Below are positions 26,400 to 37,200 of a stretch of 38,566 nt of DNA, piece by piece. The notes below the pieces were generated by a model that did no database searches, had not been told where the DNA came from, and worked only from the letters and a program-made list of their open reading frames with translations. This DNA is from Thermoprotei archaeon (lineage in GTDB: Archaea > Thermoproteota > Thermoprotei > Thermofilales > B69-G16): assembly GCA_003649235.1 (NCBI GenBank), contig QMRG01000005.1, positions 1 to 38,566 of the forward strand. Reading direction: 5' to 3'. Position numbers and translations under genes: made by a program. The number at the start of each line of letters is the position of its first letter. Position 1 is the stretch's first letter.

Positions 26400-28656
26400 A
26401 TGAAAGAGAAAATCATCATACTGACTCTCATTTTAATATTCTCCACACTTCATGCTTGTCTTTCTGTAGGAGAAGGAGAAATCACGTTGAGCAGGCATAA
26501 GCTTATACTCAAGAATAATGGGAGCTTAGACATTGTAAGAGGAGATAGGAAGATTTTACCCGGTTTAGGCTTTGCATTATGGAGAAAAGGTTGGACCGAT
26601 TTTACTCATCAATCTTGGTGGCAAAATGGAGAAATCTATGAATCACTGGGAGTTTTACGAGTTGAAGGAGTAGAAGAATATGGAGAAATTCTTCTAAATT
26701 ATAGAATAGAGGTTTTAACCGGTTCGTGGAAGAAAGCTGTACTCACAAGAGCATCCATAGATGTAGATACAGAATTAGAGGCTTTAGCCTGGGGGATCCT
26801 GGAATCTGGAAACGAGCAAGATGCAGGACAAAATATGGATTTTCTACACTTTCACAGAGAAGACAGAGGTCCATTTCCCACAGAAAATATCCAAAACTCC
26901 TATCTATTTAAAACATCACGTAATAGCAGTAGTCTTGCCAGAGGAAAAGCTCGCTCTTATTCCGCTAACGTTGACAAGTGTAAGTGTTGAAGATGAACGG
27001 AACCGGGGTAGTTCTGCCTTTTCTCTCAGATTTTGGATTGAAGATTCTGGTATAGAATTACTTGTAGTTGAATACGATGACCTCGATTTAAATACTTTCA
27101 TCTCAATAGTTAAAGGAGTTTTATTCACTAAGAATAGAAAGATAATAGAAGAATTCGCGCAGAATATACTGAGAGGTAAAATAGACGAAGCCTATGCTTT
27201 AACAAAGCCGCCTCTGGAGGAACTTCCAAGTCCTCCATGGTTGAAAACAGAAAACTTCTCTATAATGAGCGAGGATAGGGAGTATGTCCTTCTGCAGGGC
27301 GTCAATTGCATGGGACTTGAGTTCGGTTGGTTTGGACACAGCGAGGAAGATTTTAAACGAATAACTTCGTGGGGCTTTAACGTTATCAGACTACCTATAG
27401 GATGGGCCTATATAGAGCCTGAGCCTGGAGTAATCAACGAAGAATATCTCAAAATAGTAGACTGGATGATTTACTGGGCTAAAAAACACGGGCTTTACGT
27501 GGTACTGGATATGCATCAATGGAGATGGAGTAATAGGTATGGGGGTTGCGGTTTTCAGGATTGGCTAGTTCCTGACGCTGAGGACTATTTAGAGGCTTCG
27601 GTGAGATTCTTTAAGAATAGAGAGTTATGGAGAGAATTTGCTGAAGTTTGGAAAATAGTCGCCGAGAGGTATAAGAATGAATCCACTATAGCTGCTTATG
27701 ACGTGTTTAACGAACCTATGCCCCACTACGACCTTGTACCTAAAAGAGAATTCGTAGAACTAGTAGAGGAGTTCTATAAGTACATATTCGAAGAGATTAG
27801 AAAAATCGATAAAAAGCATATTCTCATGTACATGCCAGTTTGGGGCAGCGAGCTAGACGCCGTGCCTTGGATAACTGGAGAAAATATAGTATTGACTATA
27901 CACTTCTACGTCGGCGGAACATGGGATGGAAAGACAGGCTATGAAAAAACGAGCTTTGCAGAGCTGAAAAGAGCTGTTCAAGAATGCGTTAAATTGGGCT
28001 TGGAGAGAGGAATTCCTGTATGGATTGGAGAGTTCGGTGTAGGATCAAGCGCTTACGGAGCATCCGACTGGGTGAAAGACGTCTCAACTTTATTCGAGGA
28101 ACATGCTTTAGGTTATGCATGGTGGACTTACTGGAGGGATGAAGGTAGCTTCGGCTTGCTATATCCCGATGGAAAAGAGAAAGAGCATATAATGAAGATA
28201 CTGGATAGACCTCGCATATTGTCAAGCACTTGTAAACCGTCGAAGATATTCTTCAACGTAGAAAACAGAGACTTTACGGCATGTTTAGAGATGGAAAAGG
28301 AGAAGTGTAGAGTTTTAATTTATCTGCCTAAACGTCACTACAAGACAGGGTTTAAATTATCAATCCCTGTCGCTCATATCTATAGCTTCGATTACAGATC
28401 CAGAGTTTTAAAACTCGTCCTCGAAAGCAACGAATCATCTATAGTGGAGATTAAGGTTTCGAAAAGCCTCAAGGATAAAGTTGTTTTGCCGACAGTTATA
28501 ATTTTAAGCTTTTTCATTATATTTGTCCTAGTAGCCTATCGAACGTCGAGCAGAGCGGTGGTAGAGTGCGATCGAAAAAGCACGCATATATCGGTTGGAA
28601 AGACGTTCGAGGATGGACGTGTGTTAGATGCGGCGAATGCTGTAAGCGGTATATAA
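26400..28656 (+). pseudogene. Secreted, C-terminally anchored GH5-family glycosidase gene with a frameshift in its N-terminal domain
   Basis: Signal peptide and N-domain in ORF 26400..26990. The remaining N-domain plus GH5 catalytic domain (GVNCMGLEFGWFGH..GFNVIRLPIGW..VLDMHQWRW..YDVFNEPMP..VWIGEFGVG) is in the +1 frame from 26821, with a TM near the C-terminus. Confidence 0.8.
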
Positions 28657-29015
28657 TACAGCTTTCACAAGGAGAAGTGCTATATTACAGCGCTAAATAT
28701 GGTCCTGTCGCTGTAGGCTATAGAGGAAAATACTATCTGGTAAAGAAATACGATGGATCATGCATATTCCTCGACTACGAGAGAGGCGTAGCTAAGTGTT
28801 TAATATACCATGACAGGCCAAGAGTATGTCGCATGTATCCATTCCTTGTTACTAGAAAGCCTCTAAATGGAGACGGAGAGGATGCAGAAATACGGCTTGG
28901 CGAGCGAAAAGTCTACCTTTATGTAGATGCGGTGTGTCCAGGAGTGAATACAGCGGAAAACATCCATTATTTACTAGGTAAAATTTTGGAGAAATGGCTT
29001 CGCTATTTTGGTTAG
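28566..29015 (+). CDS. YkgJ-family CxxCxxCC cluster protein
   Basis: CVRCGECCKRYII, DGSCIFLD, CLIYHDRPRVCRMYPF, CPG. GTG start; overlaps the GH5 ORF by 91 nt. Confidence 0.8.
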   Translation: MRSKKHAYIGWKDVRGWTCVRCGECCKRYIIQLSQGEVLYYSAKYGPVAVGYRGKYYLVKKYDGSCIFLDYERGVAKCLIYHDRPRVCRMYPFLVTRKPLNGDGEDAEIRLGERKVYLYVDAVCPGVNTAENIHYLLGKILEKWLRYFG

Positions 29016-29054
29016 AATTTTTTGAGGGAATTCGATTACGCAGTTTTGTCGACG

Positions 29055-29810
29055 CTAAACAACATCTCTCAACTTTATTAGAAGATCTGGTCTATCGGTG
29101 GCTAAGCCGCTCACCCCATAGGATTTAAGTCTCCTACCAGTTTCTAAGTCGTTTACAACCCAGGGAACAACCATGAGCTTTAACCTCTTAGCAAACGCAA
29201 CGGCTTTCTCAGTTGCCAATCTATATTGAGGCAGTACGGCTATGGCTCCTATCTTTTTAGCTAAAACTATTCCATCGGAAGGCTTAGAGTATATCAATCC
29301 TATATAGGCATCCTCCTTATACTTTTTAACCTTTAAAAGGTGCTCTTGGTGGAAAGAGATGAAAAGCACGGATTTCCAGGCATTTAATTCATCCACCTTC
29401 TCCAACACGGGATCTACTGCCTCGGGAACCTTAAACTCCACAAAGAGAACAGCCTTCCCGTGAACTTCTCTCAAAACTTCCTCGAAGAGAGGGATTTTCT
29501 CGCCCATCCCCGCGTCGAGCTTGCGGAGCTCTTCTAAACTCATCTCAGCTACGGAGCCTTCTCCATTCGTAGTCCTATCTACCGTTTCATCGTGGATAAC
29601 CACGGGATAATCGTCTTTGGAAACCCTAACGTCCACCTCTACAGCGTCAACGTCCAGCTCCAAAGCACGCCTTATAGACTTGAGAGTATTCTCAGGCTCT
29701 AAACCTTTAGCCCCTCTATGCCCTACAATAAAGAAGTATCCCATAAGTTCTTCTAAAATAGGCAAATCAGCCACCATATAAATAGAAGATAGCGCGGTAT
29801 TTAAGACCAA
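29055..29810 (-). CDS. Glycerophosphodiester phosphodiesterase family protein
   Basis: IVGHRGAKGLEPENTLKSIRRALELDVDAVEVDVRVSKDDYPVVIHDETVDRTTNG. Likely true start MGYFF at ~29744. Confidence 0.92.
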   Translation of the reverse strand: MVLNTALSSIYMVADLPILEELMGYFFIVGHRGAKGLEPENTLKSIRRALELDVDAVEVDVRVSKDDYPVVIHDETVDRTTNGEGSVAEMSLEELRKLDAGMGEKIPLFEEVLREVHGKAVLFVEFKVPEAVDPVLEKVDELNAWKSVLFISFHQEHLLKVKKYKEDAYIGLIYSKPSDGIVLAKKIGAIAVLPQYRLATEKAVAFAKRLKLMVVPWVVNDLETGRRLKSYGVSGLATDRPDLLIKLRDVV

Positions 29811-30030
29811 TCTTTCAGACCAGCTTTAGCTCAGGAAGGAGTGACTACTACTGCTTAGTTTTCTTCTTTTACGATCACTAATACACCTGGACCTTGTACC
29901 CGCTTTGGACGGGCTATTAATAGCGTATTTTCAGAAAAATTTCGTTTTTAGAGTATTATTTTTGAAAGATTTTCTTCAAAGTATGAGAAATATTAAAAAA
30001 CATGTCGGCTATCCTCTTTAGAGATTCAAG

Positions 30031-31611
30031 ATGTATGGTTTGAGGTTTATATCTAAGACTATGTCTACGCAACATCCAGATAACGCTTACCTACCAGAGT
30101 GGGCTAGAGGAGAAGTTATCGCGGGAGACGATGAAATCTACGAAACTTACTACGTATATAGTGTACTGGATATACGCGAGCAGATGTGGGATTGGGAGGG
30201 GAAAGACGCCGACCCCCACGTTGTTAGGAAGCTTTTTGAGAATTTTCCAGAATTTTTTGAAGAAAATGTCTTGGGGAGAGATGTTTACTTAACCTATAGA
30301 ATCCCCAATCCAAATGTAGAAGAGGATGAAAGGAAGAAATTTGCTGAAGCTTTAGAGACTATTCCATCTAGCTATGATATAGCTAGGCGTTTCTACGGTG
30401 AAAAAGCCTCTCCGCCGATCTTTGAGGTTATCCTACCCTTAACTAGGAGTTGTCTAGACTTGCTTAGAGTGGTGAACTATTATAGGAAAGTTGTCGTGGG
30501 CAAAGAATCTATGAAAGTTGTGGAGGAAGACGTTAGCATTATGAAGTGGATAGGAGATTTCCATCCTAAGAATATTGAAGTTATTCCTTTAGTAGAGGAT
30601 AAGGATAGCCTACTTTTCATCGAAAAAATTATAGAATGCTTTATTAAAGCAGTCAAGCCAGCCTATCTTAGAGTTTTTATAGCGCGTTCCGATCCAGCCC
30701 TTAACTATGGATTGTTCGTGGCTGTCATGCTATCCAAGATAGCCTTAAACCTGTTAAAGCGAGTAAGTGAAAAGACCGGTATACGTATCTTCCCGATAAT
30801 AGGCGCGGGTTCTCCACCGTTTAGAGGGCACCTTACTCCCAGCAACGTGGAAGAGTTCATTAGAGAGTATGGAGGATACTGGACTACGACTATACAGTCT
30901 GCTTTTAAATATGATTACGGCAGATCAGAGTCTAGGAGAGCCATCGAGAAACTTAATAATAGTATGGGACAATTAGACTCGACTACAAGTGAACTGTCAG
31001 ATTTTAAGAAGAAGTTACTCTCTATTGTGGAAAAGTTTTCAGATACGTATAAGTCTAGAATAGAGTCTTTACATAGGATAATTAATGCTTTAGCGGAGTT
31101 TGTCCCAAGGCGTAGGGCAAGGAAGCTTCATATAGGACTGTTCGGCTATAGCCGTATAAATAGAGGGATAAGCCTCCCTAGGGCTATAAAATTCACAGCA
31201 GCTCTTTACTCACTTGGCATTCCTCCTGAAGTTCTAGGATTAACAGCCATCCATAGTTTGACAGAAGATGAGCAAGATTTTCTAGAAGAACTCTACGTTA
31301 ACTTAAAACATGACTTAAGAACGGCCGCGAGCATGATTTGCTGGGATAATATAAACATGTTACTCAGCGACGGCGAGGTCTATGAGCGAGTTACTAGAAA
31401 GTATGGGCTAGCCGAGGGGTTAACGATGGTTGTGAACGATATAGAAGTTTTGGAACAAAACTTTGGTATTAGAAGCGGGTCTCGTACTCTATCCGAGCGT
31501 AGGTATAGTAATATTGTAAATAACATTCTCTTATCATTCGCCGAGGGGGATCGTGAAGAAGTAAGAAAATATGTTTTAGAAGCAGCTAAAATTAGAAAAT
31601 TTCTAGGCTAA
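30031..31611 (+). CDS. ppcA: Archaeal-type phosphoenolpyruvate carboxylase
   Basis: TMSTQHPDNAYLPEWARGEVIAGDDEIYETYYVYSVLDIREQMWDWEGKDADPHVV and the rest typical of archaeal PEPC. Confidence 0.95.
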   Translation: MYGLRFISKTMSTQHPDNAYLPEWARGEVIAGDDEIYETYYVYSVLDIREQMWDWEGKDADPHVVRKLFENFPEFFEENVLGRDVYLTYRIPNPNVEEDERKKFAEALETIPSSYDIARRFYGEKASPPIFEVILPLTRSCLDLLRVVNYYRKVVVGKESMKVVEEDVSIMKWIGDFHPKNIEVIPLVEDKDSLLFIEKIIECFIKAVKPAYLRVFIARSDPALNYGLFVAVMLSKIALNLLKRVSEKTGIRIFPIIGAGSPPFRGHLTPSNVEEFIREYGGYWTTTIQSAFKYDYGRSESRRAIEKLNNSMGQLDSTTSELSDFKKKLLSIVEKFSDTYKSRIESLHRIINALAEFVPRRRARKLHIGLFGYSRINRGISLPRAIKFTAALYSLGIPPEVLGLTAIHSLTEDEQDFLEELYVNLKHDLRTAASMICWDNINMLLSDGEVYERVTRKYGLAEGLTMVVNDIEVLEQNFGIRSGSRTLSERRYSNIVNNILLSFAEGDREEVRKYVLEAAKIRKFLG

Positions 31612-32000
31612 GTTATCTGCGAGTTTTTAAGTAGTTTTTCATCCGCAGTATACATTTCAACGCCGTATTTTTTAGTATGTAGCAAGCATCGTAAAACCGT
31701 GACACCTTTTTAATAGCATGATTCAAAGCCTCCCTTAAGAAATCAAAAGTATAGAAACAAACTTTACTTCATCCTCTCTAGTAATTTCAGAGCGTCAATC
31801 ACGTCGCTTCTCGATAACAGTTTTCGAGCCACATGCTTTCTTAAAGTATTCGCAAACTCTAAAATTGCATAAGAAGGCGCTACTGCGGTAACTACGCCGT
31901 GTAAATGGTCGTTCATGAGAACAGCTGCGGATTCGGAGTAATCCTCTGGTATAAACTATTTAACCAGAATATTAGCATCTACAACGACTCGCTTAGGCAT
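31608..32000 (-). pseudogene. VapC PIN-domain toxin pseudogene (amber at conserved Trp plus frameshifts)
   Basis: MPKRVVVDANILVK*FIPEDYSESAAVLMNDHLHGVVTAVAPSYAILEFANTLRKHVARKLLSRSDVIDALKLLERMK*, with later pieces YDACYIL and KYGVEMYTADEKLLKNSQIT* in shifted frames. Confidence 0.85.
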
Positions 32001-32223
32001 CTCTATCCTCTCTAATAAATTCCACTGAGAGATTACCGCGGATAGGCTTTAACCTACTTTTAAACTCTTCTACTTCTCTAGCTGTTTTTTTAGCCTTTTC
32101 TTCTCTAACTCTTCTCGCTAAAAACTTCTTAATTTCCTTCGTATAATCGATTTCCAATTCTACCAGTTCTTTTTTGAGCTTACGCGGTACTCTGACTCTT
32201 ATAACAACGCTCAACGTTAACAC
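31993..32223 (-). CDS. VapB-type antitoxin, partner of the disrupted VapC
   Basis: VVIRVRVPRKLKKELVELEIDYTKEIKKFLARRVREEKAKK; stop overlaps the VapC start. Confidence 0.8.
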   Translation of the reverse strand: MLTLSVVIRVRVPRKLKKELVELEIDYTKEIKKFLARRVREEKAKKTAREVEEFKSRLKPIRGNLSVEFIREDRDA

Positions 32224-32323
32224 CTAAAATATAACAATAAAAGTTACTGCTATGAGATAGACTTTGTTCTAGAGTTTAAACCCTATATCATAACGAGGTC
32301 AAGCGAAAAGACTGCGGATTAAA

Positions 32324-32752
32324 TTATGGGATTAGTCTATTTTCAATTATTTTGAAATGTTTTTTATCAAAAGTTGCTAGATCCGCATCATAGACTAGGG
32401 TAAAGGCGCATATTAGTAGGTCGCTGAAGGGTATTTTCTCTCCCTTTTCAGCTAATAGAAAATCCAGCTTAAGAGTTTCTTGGAGTATCTTCTGGCTATT
32501 CCAGGCTACTAGGCCTAGAGATTCTACTTTCTTCTTCCTAAACAAGAGTTTTTCGTCGCTTATTTTCCTCCCTATTTTATGCCCGTAGAGATATTCGTAA
32601 AGGCTTATCCAAGGAATAATAACTTCTTCATACTCTGCCAATAGTTCAGCTAATTCTATACGTCCTCTATCCACCATTTCCACGAGAAAAGAAGTATCCA
32701 ATACTACTCTACCACCACTCCCTCTCTTCGATTTTCTTGATAACTTTTTCAA
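32324..32752 (-). CDS. VapC-type PIN-domain toxin
   Basis: VVLDTSFLVEMVDRG...PWISLYEYLYG...PFSDLLICAFTLVYDADLATFDKKHFKII. Confidence 0.85.
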   Translation of the reverse strand: MKKLSRKSKRGSGGRVVLDTSFLVEMVDRGRIELAELLAEYEEVIIPWISLYEYLYGHKIGRKISDEKLLFRKKKVESLGLVAWNSQKILQETLKLDFLLAEKGEKIPFSDLLICAFTLVYDADLATFDKKHFKIIENRLIP

Positions 32753-32936
32753 CTTTCTCCACCTCTTTCTCAGGTAGTTTAGTTTTTTCGATTAACTCTA
32801 GAAAATAGCGTTTACGATTTTCATAAAAGATATCTATGAGTTTTTCAATAGCATCTCCAAAACTTTTCGCCTTGAGGAATTTTTTAACTTTTTTAAGCTT
32901 GACATATGTTTCATCTCTGACGGATATGACTTTCAT
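32709..32936 (-). CDS. VapB-family antitoxin
   Basis: MKVISVRDETYVKLKKVKKFLKAKSFGDAIEKLID, directly upstream of and overlapping the PIN toxin. Confidence 0.82.
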   Translation of the reverse strand: MKVISVRDETYVKLKKVKKFLKAKSFGDAIEKLIDIFYENRKRYFLELIEKTKLPEKEVEKVEKVIKKIEEREWW

Positions 32937-32949
32937 ATAAGAGATTTAA

Positions 32950-32981
32950 AATATAGCTATATATTAATATATTGCTATATT
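32950..32981. promoter_or_regulatory. 32-bp near-perfect palindrome upstream of vapBC, putative autoregulatory operator
   Basis: AATATAGCTATATATTAATATATTGCTATATT: one mismatched base pair; centre about 30 bp upstream of the vapB start. Confidence 0.65.
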
Positions 32982-33015
32982 ACTATAGTTATAATACGAG
33001 TTTTTGTATATATAA

Positions 33016-34140
33016 TTATCTGGTAACTCGTATTTCCTCCATTTCCTCTAAGTACTTTCTACCAGCTCCTTCTAAGAAATACTTCCTGGCAGGCTCTAGT
33101 ATTCTAGCCAGCTCTTCTGCGACCGCTAGCTTTAGATCGAGAGGATGTACTCGTCTCTCAGCATAAGCCTCCTCCAGCTCCTTATAATTTTCGAAGACTA
33201 GCCTTTCCCTAGTCTTCTTGTTTACTATCTCGAACGGCTCTCTTCTATCTCTGAAGATTATATACTTGGCTATCTCCAGTACTGGGTTTAGCTCGACTTC
33301 CCCCATGGGACAGAGAGCTTTCTTAATCTTATTCTTAATATCCTCCACGCTATCGTGTATGAAGATAGCGCCTAAAGGCTTAGATTTAGACATTTTAACA
33401 TCTATAACTCCTTCTTCGAACAATTCTCTATTACCGGTCTTCTTAGCTTCTAGCATTTTCCTGCGAGCCTCTTCTGTTATCTGCATGCCGACCAGGAGGT
33501 GATGATGTACAGCCACAGGCTTATAGCCGAACTCTTTTTCTCCAACCTCTAGGGCTATTACATGAGCTTTTCTCTGATCAGTTCCTCCCTGAGCTAGGTT
33601 TACGCCGAGCGTAAAAATATCCGCGACTTGCATCGGTATGTAGAGGAGTTGGGCGAAGGTAAGAGCTTCCTCCATCTTCCTACCCATGATGGTTACGGAT
33701 CTCCTAACCCTAGAGAGGGTAGTCCTCATAGAAACTTTAATCACGTTGCTCAAATAGTCAAGCCCTACTTTCTCGTAGAGCTCGGAGCCCATGACGAACT
33801 TTACGTTGTCCGGGTCTCCACCGGCAATCTTTAACGAGTACTTCAAGGATTCTTTAAAATAGCCGCCTGCAACCCTTCTGATAGTGCTTAAATCTCCTCC
33901 AAGCTTCCTATTTATCCAGGAATGATAATCAGCTAAGAAGATGGTAGTCTCTACGCCTGCCTTTTGAAAATCAGCTACTTTCTGCATGCAGATAAGTCCT
34001 GTTCCCAGATGCACTAAACCTGAAATCTCAAATCCTATATAATGTTTAAGCTTTAACCCTTCATCCAAGTATTTTCTAAGTCTTTCTTCGGTTAAAACTT
34101 CTTCAACAGGCGGCCTAGTAATAAGCTGAAAACGGTTCAT
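33016..34140 (-). CDS. tyrS: Tyrosyl-tRNA synthetase (archaeal type)
   Basis: [38 protein letters not shown]. Confidence 0.93.
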   Translation of the reverse strand: MNRFQLITRPPVEEVLTEERLRKYLDEGLKLKHYIGFEISGLVHLGTGLICMQKVADFQKAGVETTIFLADYHSWINRKLGGDLSTIRRVAGGYFKESLKYSLKIAGGDPDNVKFVMGSELYEKVGLDYLSNVIKVSMRTTLSRVRRSVTIMGRKMEEALTFAQLLYIPMQVADIFTLGVNLAQGGTDQRKAHVIALEVGEKEFGYKPVAVHHHLLVGMQITEEARRKMLEAKKTGNRELFEEGVIDVKMSKSKPLGAIFIHDSVEDIKNKIKKALCPMGEVELNPVLEIAKYIIFRDRREPFEIVNKKTRERLVFENYKELEEAYAERRVHPLDLKLAVAEELARILEPARKYFLEGAGRKYLEEMEEIRVTR

Positions 34141-34240
34141 AGAGGAAATAACAAGAGTCTGGCTTTAAATTTTATGCTTGTACAGTATCCGATTAGATTA
34201 TAATTTAAAAAATATAGTAGAAAAATTAGAAAATTTAGAG

Positions 34241-37200
34241 CTATTCTCCTATACCTTGCACGTTCACAGTTATCCAGCAGTAGAACGTGTATGGCATATT
34301 GCCTAGCTGTACCTCTACGTCTGCCGTATAAGTACCTGTTGGAGTATCTGCTGGAACCGTTATCTCTATTGGAACAGTAGTCTTACCGACTACAGTAAAC
34401 GATAAAGGCAGATTAGTTGGCGGCATGTCGTCATACCAGGCAACGTTAAGAGTTACATCTATGATTTCACTCGACTCGAAGGTCAACCAGACTACCACAG
34501 TTTCTCCAGCGGTAGCGTTAACCTCTACAAATCTAGAGGCATGTTTTACGTCATAGCCTCCGCTAAAGTACACCTTGTAGAAGTCGAGCGTAACTTCATA
34601 TGACTCTGGGAAGTCTGCTGGCACACTACCATCAATCAATACATTGTGAAGTATTAACGCACGGTTTTCACCCGTGACAGATCTATAGAATCCAGGATAT
34701 AGATATGGCCAGAGCCCATAGTAACCGCCATCCCATATCCATACGTATTCTTCAGTAGTTCCAGTCCTGGTGCCCCAAGTAAAGTTGCCATCGCTTTGAT
34801 AGTTTGTGACTCCTTGATCCCAGACAATACCATGTCCACCGACGCCGTGCACGTTTATATCGGTATTCGGATACTTCCAAGATACAGTAGCTTTTATGGC
34901 TACGAGTTTATCATCTTCATCCTTTACATTGAAGAATAATACGCGCCAGTCTCCAGTCTCATATCTCCATCCTTGATCATAAACTCCTCTAACTCTTAAC
35001 GCATCATATGGTTGCAGTTTTTGCGATGAAGATGATGTAATTTTATATTTTATCCACGTATTTCTTATATAAGGTACGGCTACAAAGGAGACAGGTATCA
35101 GACTCTTATATCCAGTAGTTGTATCTACGACTTTTATATAAGCTTCATATGGTCCAATCATGCCAGGTTTAGCCATTATAGTGACGGTTACGAAAGCGCT
35201 TTCTCCAGGTCCTAGCGATACCCATCCGGGCGTAACTCTAACCCAGTGAGGAATATAGGTATCCCATTCCTCAACTTTAACTGTAACAGTAAAGTTGCCT
35301 TGGATGCCCATACTTATAATTCTAAATACTGGTACTCCTCGTATTAGAGAGCTGTTAAATGTCAGATACTGTACATTGCCTTCATTATAGGAATCAGCTA
35401 TTCTATACACTTCATCGGTTTCAATTACGCCATCGCCATCATCTACCCAATCGAATACGTTAAATTGAGAGTAATTGCCTTCATAGTAATCTTCTAGACT
35501 CCCTATCATCGTTATTACTACTCTCCTGCCAGGAGTTATTCTTACAGGTATCGGATGATACGTGTAGTACATATTAGGCGTTATAGTCATGGTAAATGAA
35601 GTGCTTTTAACAAGGCAATAAGTGAATGGCATTAATTTGTAGGTCCTCCTAACTCCCGATGGGTTAAACAAGTATACCTGCCCTCTCTTTATAGTTCCAG
35701 TTCTGATAAAACCGCCGTAAAAGCTCTCAGTTACAGCATTTCCATACCAACCATCTGGAGTTGTGGAAAACGGTAATCCGAGAGATGTATTTAAGTGAAG
35801 GAACGCTGACATCCATGCATCTTCAATAGCTTCTAGTGCATTGTTCCAACTATCTCCAGTAACTATAAATACTCCACCTTCTCCTGCAACAAGTTTTACA
35901 GCTCTATAGATATCTATCCTTCCAGCACCTTGAGAATATGGGTCTTCCATTAGATCAGTAGCAGTAGACATTAGAATACACTTTATCGTCTCAGGAAACG
36001 GTTCATACCAGAGATCTCTAAAAGCTTCATACACTATAGCCGCGGCTCCAGCGGTCATAGGCGTAGCCATACTCGTACCGCCGAAGAGACCCCACCAGAT
36101 TGCACCGCTATATAGCGGTATAGCTGTAAAGCCGTAGGCTCCCACAGCTACAATGTCGGGCTTCGAAAAGCCTAATGGGGTCGGACCTCTAGCCGACCAG
36201 AATATTATTGTATCGTTGTATCCGGAGTAACCGTAAGTCCACGTGTAGTGATAAGATGTAGACGCGCCAACTGTTAAGGCAAGTATGGAGTATCCGGTTT
36301 CAGTTACGGTTCCAAAACCAGGCCCTCCGTTACCAGCTGCTTGTACCATTAGGGTGCCTGTATATTCTGGATCTAGCAGATATGGTATCATCAAAGCATC
36401 TTCGAGAATTGTCAATACATCGTACCAGAACCACCATTCATAATAGCTTCCTTCAACCCAGGAACTCCAACCCCAACTGTTGCTGATTATATCTGCCTTA
36501 TGTTCACCAGTATAAGTCCACTCGCCATACACCACAGTACCGTACATAGGTACTACTTCAATATCATTGTATGTTTCAAGGTCGAAACCTGCAGCCCATA
36601 GCCAAGCCTCTATTATATCACCTAAATACAACGCCGTAACGCCAATGAGTTTAGCTCCAGGAGCTATGCCCATGAGCCCTGTATAGCCTCCTCTTCCAGC
36701 AGCTGTTGAGGCGCATTGAGTTCCGTGTCCATAATAGTCATATTGCAATAATACCCAGCGCCCTTCGTAATCCCATTCTAATATCTGCCCTGTAGTGTCG
36801 AAGATTCCCCACCAGTCTAAAGTGTAGCCTCCAACTACTCCTAGAGACATGTTAAGAATTCCGTCGTGGTTAAAGTCTCCGATTACTGCTGCTCTATGCC
36901 CCCAGTCAAAGGGACCTTCAAAATCTTCGATTACCGCATCTTGATCCAAGTCGATGAATACCGCCTCATATCTGCCCGCCGTTCCATTATCTACAAAAAT
37001 GACCAGGTAATAGCCGTAATAGTAGCCTCCCTGCCATTCCGCAACTCCTACATGGTATTCGCCGCTCTGTGAAGTATACCCTATAGTATTTAGATAGGTT
37101 AGATCTATAGTGCCCGGTGTTATAGTCAATAGGTCGAATTTACCTACAGCTCCCATCCATGGTATGTAATATGATATGTTTCTAGGACCTTCAACTCCTA

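Noticed and set aside
29948-29958. TTAGAGTATTA upstream of ppcA, similar to one feoA box half
   Set aside because: Only one half-site matches; insufficient for a DtxR operator call.
31956-31958. TAG as pyrrolysine in VapC
   Set aside because: The position matches a conserved Trp and the gene has other frame breaks; a pseudogene is simpler.
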